DNA of 64,000 nt from Chaetoderma sp. LZ-2023a (taxonomy: Eukaryota > Mollusca > Caudofoveata > Chaetodermatida > Chaetodermatidae), in assembly GCA_034401795.1 (NCBI GenBank), contig CM067372.1:32813071-32877070 (forward strand), given 5' to 3'. Positions within the stretch are counted from its first letter, which is position 1. Every line of letters begins with the position of its first letter. Under the pieces are notes generated by a model. The model was not told the DNA's origin, ran no database searches, and saw only the letters and a program-made list of their open reading frames with translations. Shown here piece by piece: positions 60,902-64,000 of this stretch. Both the position numbers and the translations under genes were made by a program.

Positions 60902-60992
60902 ACTGTTGAATCTTTTGACATAATTGAATTAGACGACATTGCTGCCTAAGGTGGCAATGTCTTCCAATTCAAATATATTCAAAATATTTCAC
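60902..60992. repeat. Hairpin element, GACATTGCTGCC arm class
   Basis: TTAGACGACATTGCTGCC mirrored by GGTGGCAATGTCTTCCAA around TAA, with outer arms GTTGAATCTTTTGA and TCAAAATATTTCAC. It lies 150 bp into the intron after the exchanger exon. Confidence 0.8.
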
Positions 60993-60999
60993 AGAACAT

Positions 61000-63110
61000 G
61001 TTTTAGTAGCGAGCACGTTTCTGGGTTTTTGTTTTGTTTTTATGGAAACTTTTAAAGTTATTCGTGAGTTTAGTCCTGCGTCTACAATTTGAAACAAGAG
61101 CAATCGGAGATTGTAAATCATCGCCTTCCCGTTTTTGTCACATTGAATTTTTTTGGATGTTCCTAACATTTTCAGATTTTGTTATCGTCACCAACGTTGT
61201 AGAATCTGAATCCTAGTGTACGACCACATTACTTCTTGTGTTAAAGTTTAAGTCAGATCAGCCCAGAAGTTACCGAGATATCCATAGATCCATAATTTGA
61301 TCCGATCCAGATCCGATTTTCTCAGGCCACTGCCAAGCCTCCAAATTCTCTTTGTCAGTAAGATGCTTTGTTGTGCTAGAGCCATGTCGGATCAGTAGCT
61401 TTTAGGCACCATCCATCGTACTGGACGCCCAAGGGGCACACACATGCACGCACGCAGCTACACTCGCACCGCGCGTACGCACGCACGCACCTACACCCAC
61501 ACTGCACGCAATGTAATTACACTCTTCCCTTGTTGACCAGGCTAATGCATATATAGGATGGTACATGGTTTGTGAAGCCGTAACAAGAATTTGAACATTG
61601 ATTACAGGCCTAAAGTAACTGCAGGCCTAAATCTGCGAAAGCCTGGTAACGATGATACCGTCTGAAGTTTAAATAAGGTATAGAGGAGCTGCCCTTCATA
61701 GTAAAAGAGCGTTCCTTATTAAAGGAGTTACATCTCCTCATGCTATGATCAGATATGGTTGTATATACATGAATACATCTACCACCAAAAGCAATCAGCA
61801 CAACCAAATTTCCATGCATACTTTAAGGTTATATTTTCTGAAGTACAAATCGGACAAAATACATGGTCACATTTACTAACCTCTGACAAGTATTAGACAG
61901 ATATGTGGTCAATAAACAGGACAGATTGCATATGAAAGCAGATGTAATATGCAGAAGCAAACGTTATGCAGCACATGCGAGTTGAGACAATGTGTGTTTT
62001 AATGAAATGCCATGTTTGCGCCGTTTAATTTGTTCAACCATGCTTCTGATCCTTAGACACGAAATCCTTATAGTAATCAGACCTGAAACTGTGTAAGCAG
62101 TAAATCAAATGTGATAGGCTTCTTATATGATCAAACTGGTGTATTGTGATTCAGTCCTCGCTTTCACTATTAGTCAGATTGGCCATGCTCTTCTGGCTGA
62201 CTGTTTGGTCACTCTCAGCAAGAGCACATTTTAATGCAGGGAAGACCCGCAAGAAAACATGAGCATTTCTTTGGTACATTACAATTTTTGCCATTGCATT
62301 AAGGATGTGTCTTCAAAAGGAACACAGCCATTCTCAAACAATGCGGGATGCATGGTTCCATCATCTGGTCCACCCATAATCCATTCTCCCGCCGGCAAAG
62401 GGTTAATCCTCCGTGATGTCGTAACTCCAGAGAGACACTCTGCCTCATAACTAGCCAAAATCACGGCGCGCATGTTTGCTGCGCATCGTTTTTAGCCAAT
62501 CAACGCGCGTCAGTACTAAATTGAGCGACCCAATCAAAATCGTCGTTCTATCTACATTTCGGCGATATAACTGACTCCTCGGCACAAAGCCACGCCTCTT
62601 GTATCATTGTAAATACACGAGCGATGGATCTGTAGGCCTAGTATATTTTAGGTAGTATGCATATAATATAGCACCGTTTTCGTGAAATGCCTCAGATACC
62701 AGTGGCATGCGCTTGATAATCGGATGTAATCGATGAAGCAGCTAGTGATCTGCTTCAATTGCCGTGGCTGTTTTGTAGCGACCTTTACAGTCACGCGATG
62801 ACCCGATCATTGATAAATTGTGTTTATTTATTTTTCCTGCGTTACCTTCTAAAGCTTTAGTCTATCCGCTCTCTCCCCCGTCACGTCACAATTTATTTTT
62901 ACTGTGATATTCACATATTGGTAAACTGAATTGAGCTAAGCGGGGCAAAGATAATAGATATCTTTGAGCGGGGTGCGTGTTTCACTTTCAGGGCCAGTCA
63001 CTCCCGCTTCCAGGTGAGATTCAAGACGTTTGTGTGCGTGCGTGTGTGTGCACGCGCGCGCGTGTGTGTGTGTGTGGGGGGGGGGGGGGGGCTTTCATTA
63101 AATTTAGTCT
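61000..63110. other. No gene seen, presumed exchanger intron
   Basis: Low-complexity CGCACGCACG at 61440-61515. No exon with clear splice sites or a known motif was found downstream of the exchanger exon. Confidence 0.4.
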
Positions 63111-63112
63111 GT

Positions 63113-63169
<57 letters not shown>

Positions 63170-63185
63170 TTATAATATTATAATA
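63035..63185. repeat. (GT)n, G run and (AAT)n microsatellites
   Basis: GT/GC dinucleotides at 63030-63075, a G run at 63076-63091 and (AAT)n at 63114-63168. An (ATTA)n run lies at 63610-63645. Confidence 0.95.
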
Positions 63186-64000
63186 AAACGCTTATATTTG
63201 CATACATTTCTAAAATCTAGATTATTTCTGTAGATTTAGACAAATATGACCACATTTTATTGAATACATGTTGCCCTCACTCTCCTTTATTTTTTGTATG
63301 GGGTGGGGTGGAGGTGGGGGTGGCGGGTCTCTATACAATTTGACTTTCTTGTGTGAGGTCATCATCCCCAGGAAAGCCTTTGAAATCTATAAAGTATCTA
63401 TGGAATTGTTGGAAAGAGTGTGAGTTGGTGTCATATTTATAAATATAAGCATAACCTTGGATAAAATGTCAGATGTCTAAATTACCTAGCCCAATGTATC
63501 AAGAGTTAACCCTCTCCCATTTTCACAGGCATATCCTGGGCTTCGTGAAATACATTGAAAGGATGAAGAAAAAATAATGGCCTGCCGGATTGTGTTAATT
63601 TAAAAAGTTATAATTAATTAAGTAATTAATTAATTAATTAATTATAAGATTAAATAAATATATTGAGTAAAAATATGTTCATAATTTATATCAGGAGGCC
63701 ATCCCATGTTGAGGAATATTCTGACAATATGTTTGTAGGCCACTACACCCATTCTCAAATGTGACATACACTGAAATGTGGATATCATCAGTATTTGCCA
63801 CAATATTAGTGTACGATTCAGAAATCCATGTATTTGATATTTTCTATTTCAATGCAAAAAAACACGAATTTATTTTTATGTTTTACAAACCCTCCTAACT
63901 TAGTTTTTAAATCACCCACCCCCACCACCCCGCTTTGGCGAAAAGCGGGGGGGGGAAATGTTTTCGCTGCCGTCTGTCCGTGCGTGCGTCCGTCCGTGCG
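63186..64000. other. No gene seen
   Basis: AT-rich, ending in the CCGTCTGTCCGTGCGTGCGT low-complexity tail often seen at the edge of mollusc tandem repeats. Confidence 0.4.

Overview
The window is eukaryotic intergenic and intronic DNA, most likely from a marine mollusc. The clues are introns with GT/AG borders, large amounts of tandem repeat, DIRS, Penelope, LINE and Tc1 elements side by side, and repeat motifs I associate with mollusc genomes (AAGGGAGATAACT near 13290-13355, the AAAGGGGGCATAACTC unit at 17480-19395, and the 'CCAAGATGGCC' unit at 59290-59960). The phylum is an inference. Two 500-base runs of N (15501-16000 and 36001-36500) are assembly gaps.

Only two host genes can be named. 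On the minus strand, 20260-20456 and 29412-29477 are two consecutive exons of SMNDC1 (SPF30), the Tudor-domain spliceosome assembly factor. On the plus strand, 59988-60751 is the N-terminal exon of an SLC8-type Na+/Ca2+ exchanger. Both genes continue outside what can be recognised here. A C2H2-like protein of unknown identity (4517-5161, minus) lies in an insertion at the left.

Layout: 78-2321 is a TTAA-flanked foldback element carrying an 11-unit satellite with nuclear-receptor-like half-site pairs. 2405-5790 is a 41-bp minisatellite interrupted by the C2H2 insertion. 5800-13500 holds hairpin elements, a 34-bp minisatellite and a LINE tail inside a second foldback element. 13600-15500 is a partial DIRS fossil. 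16713-31862 is the SMNDC1 region: intron 3 holds two arrays of a 57-bp repeat made from the exon 3 5' splice site, separated by a 165-bp repeat. Intron 2 holds a 31-bp minisatellite split by a Penelope element, which is itself split by a nearly complete, young-looking DIRS fossil. Intron 1 sequence holds a 41-bp higher-order array. 31863-36000 is a DNA transposon (A) with an unusual transposase, containing a small foldback element and a Tc1 element. 36500-47300 is LINE remnants and microsatellites. 47720-49583 is a decayed relative (B) of transposon A. 49700-59960 is mostly hairpins, minisatellites and MITEs, leading to the exchanger exon. 61000-64000 shows no recognisable gene.

The most notable observations are (1) the tandem amplification of a splicing factor's own 5' splice site inside its own intron, about 28 copies; (2) two related transposons each bordered by its own short motif (GTAACGGAATTAC in one, TGTCCCGTCTGTCAC in the other); and (3) ten hairpin elements with similar outer arms whose inner arms differ between copies yet stay complementary within each copy.
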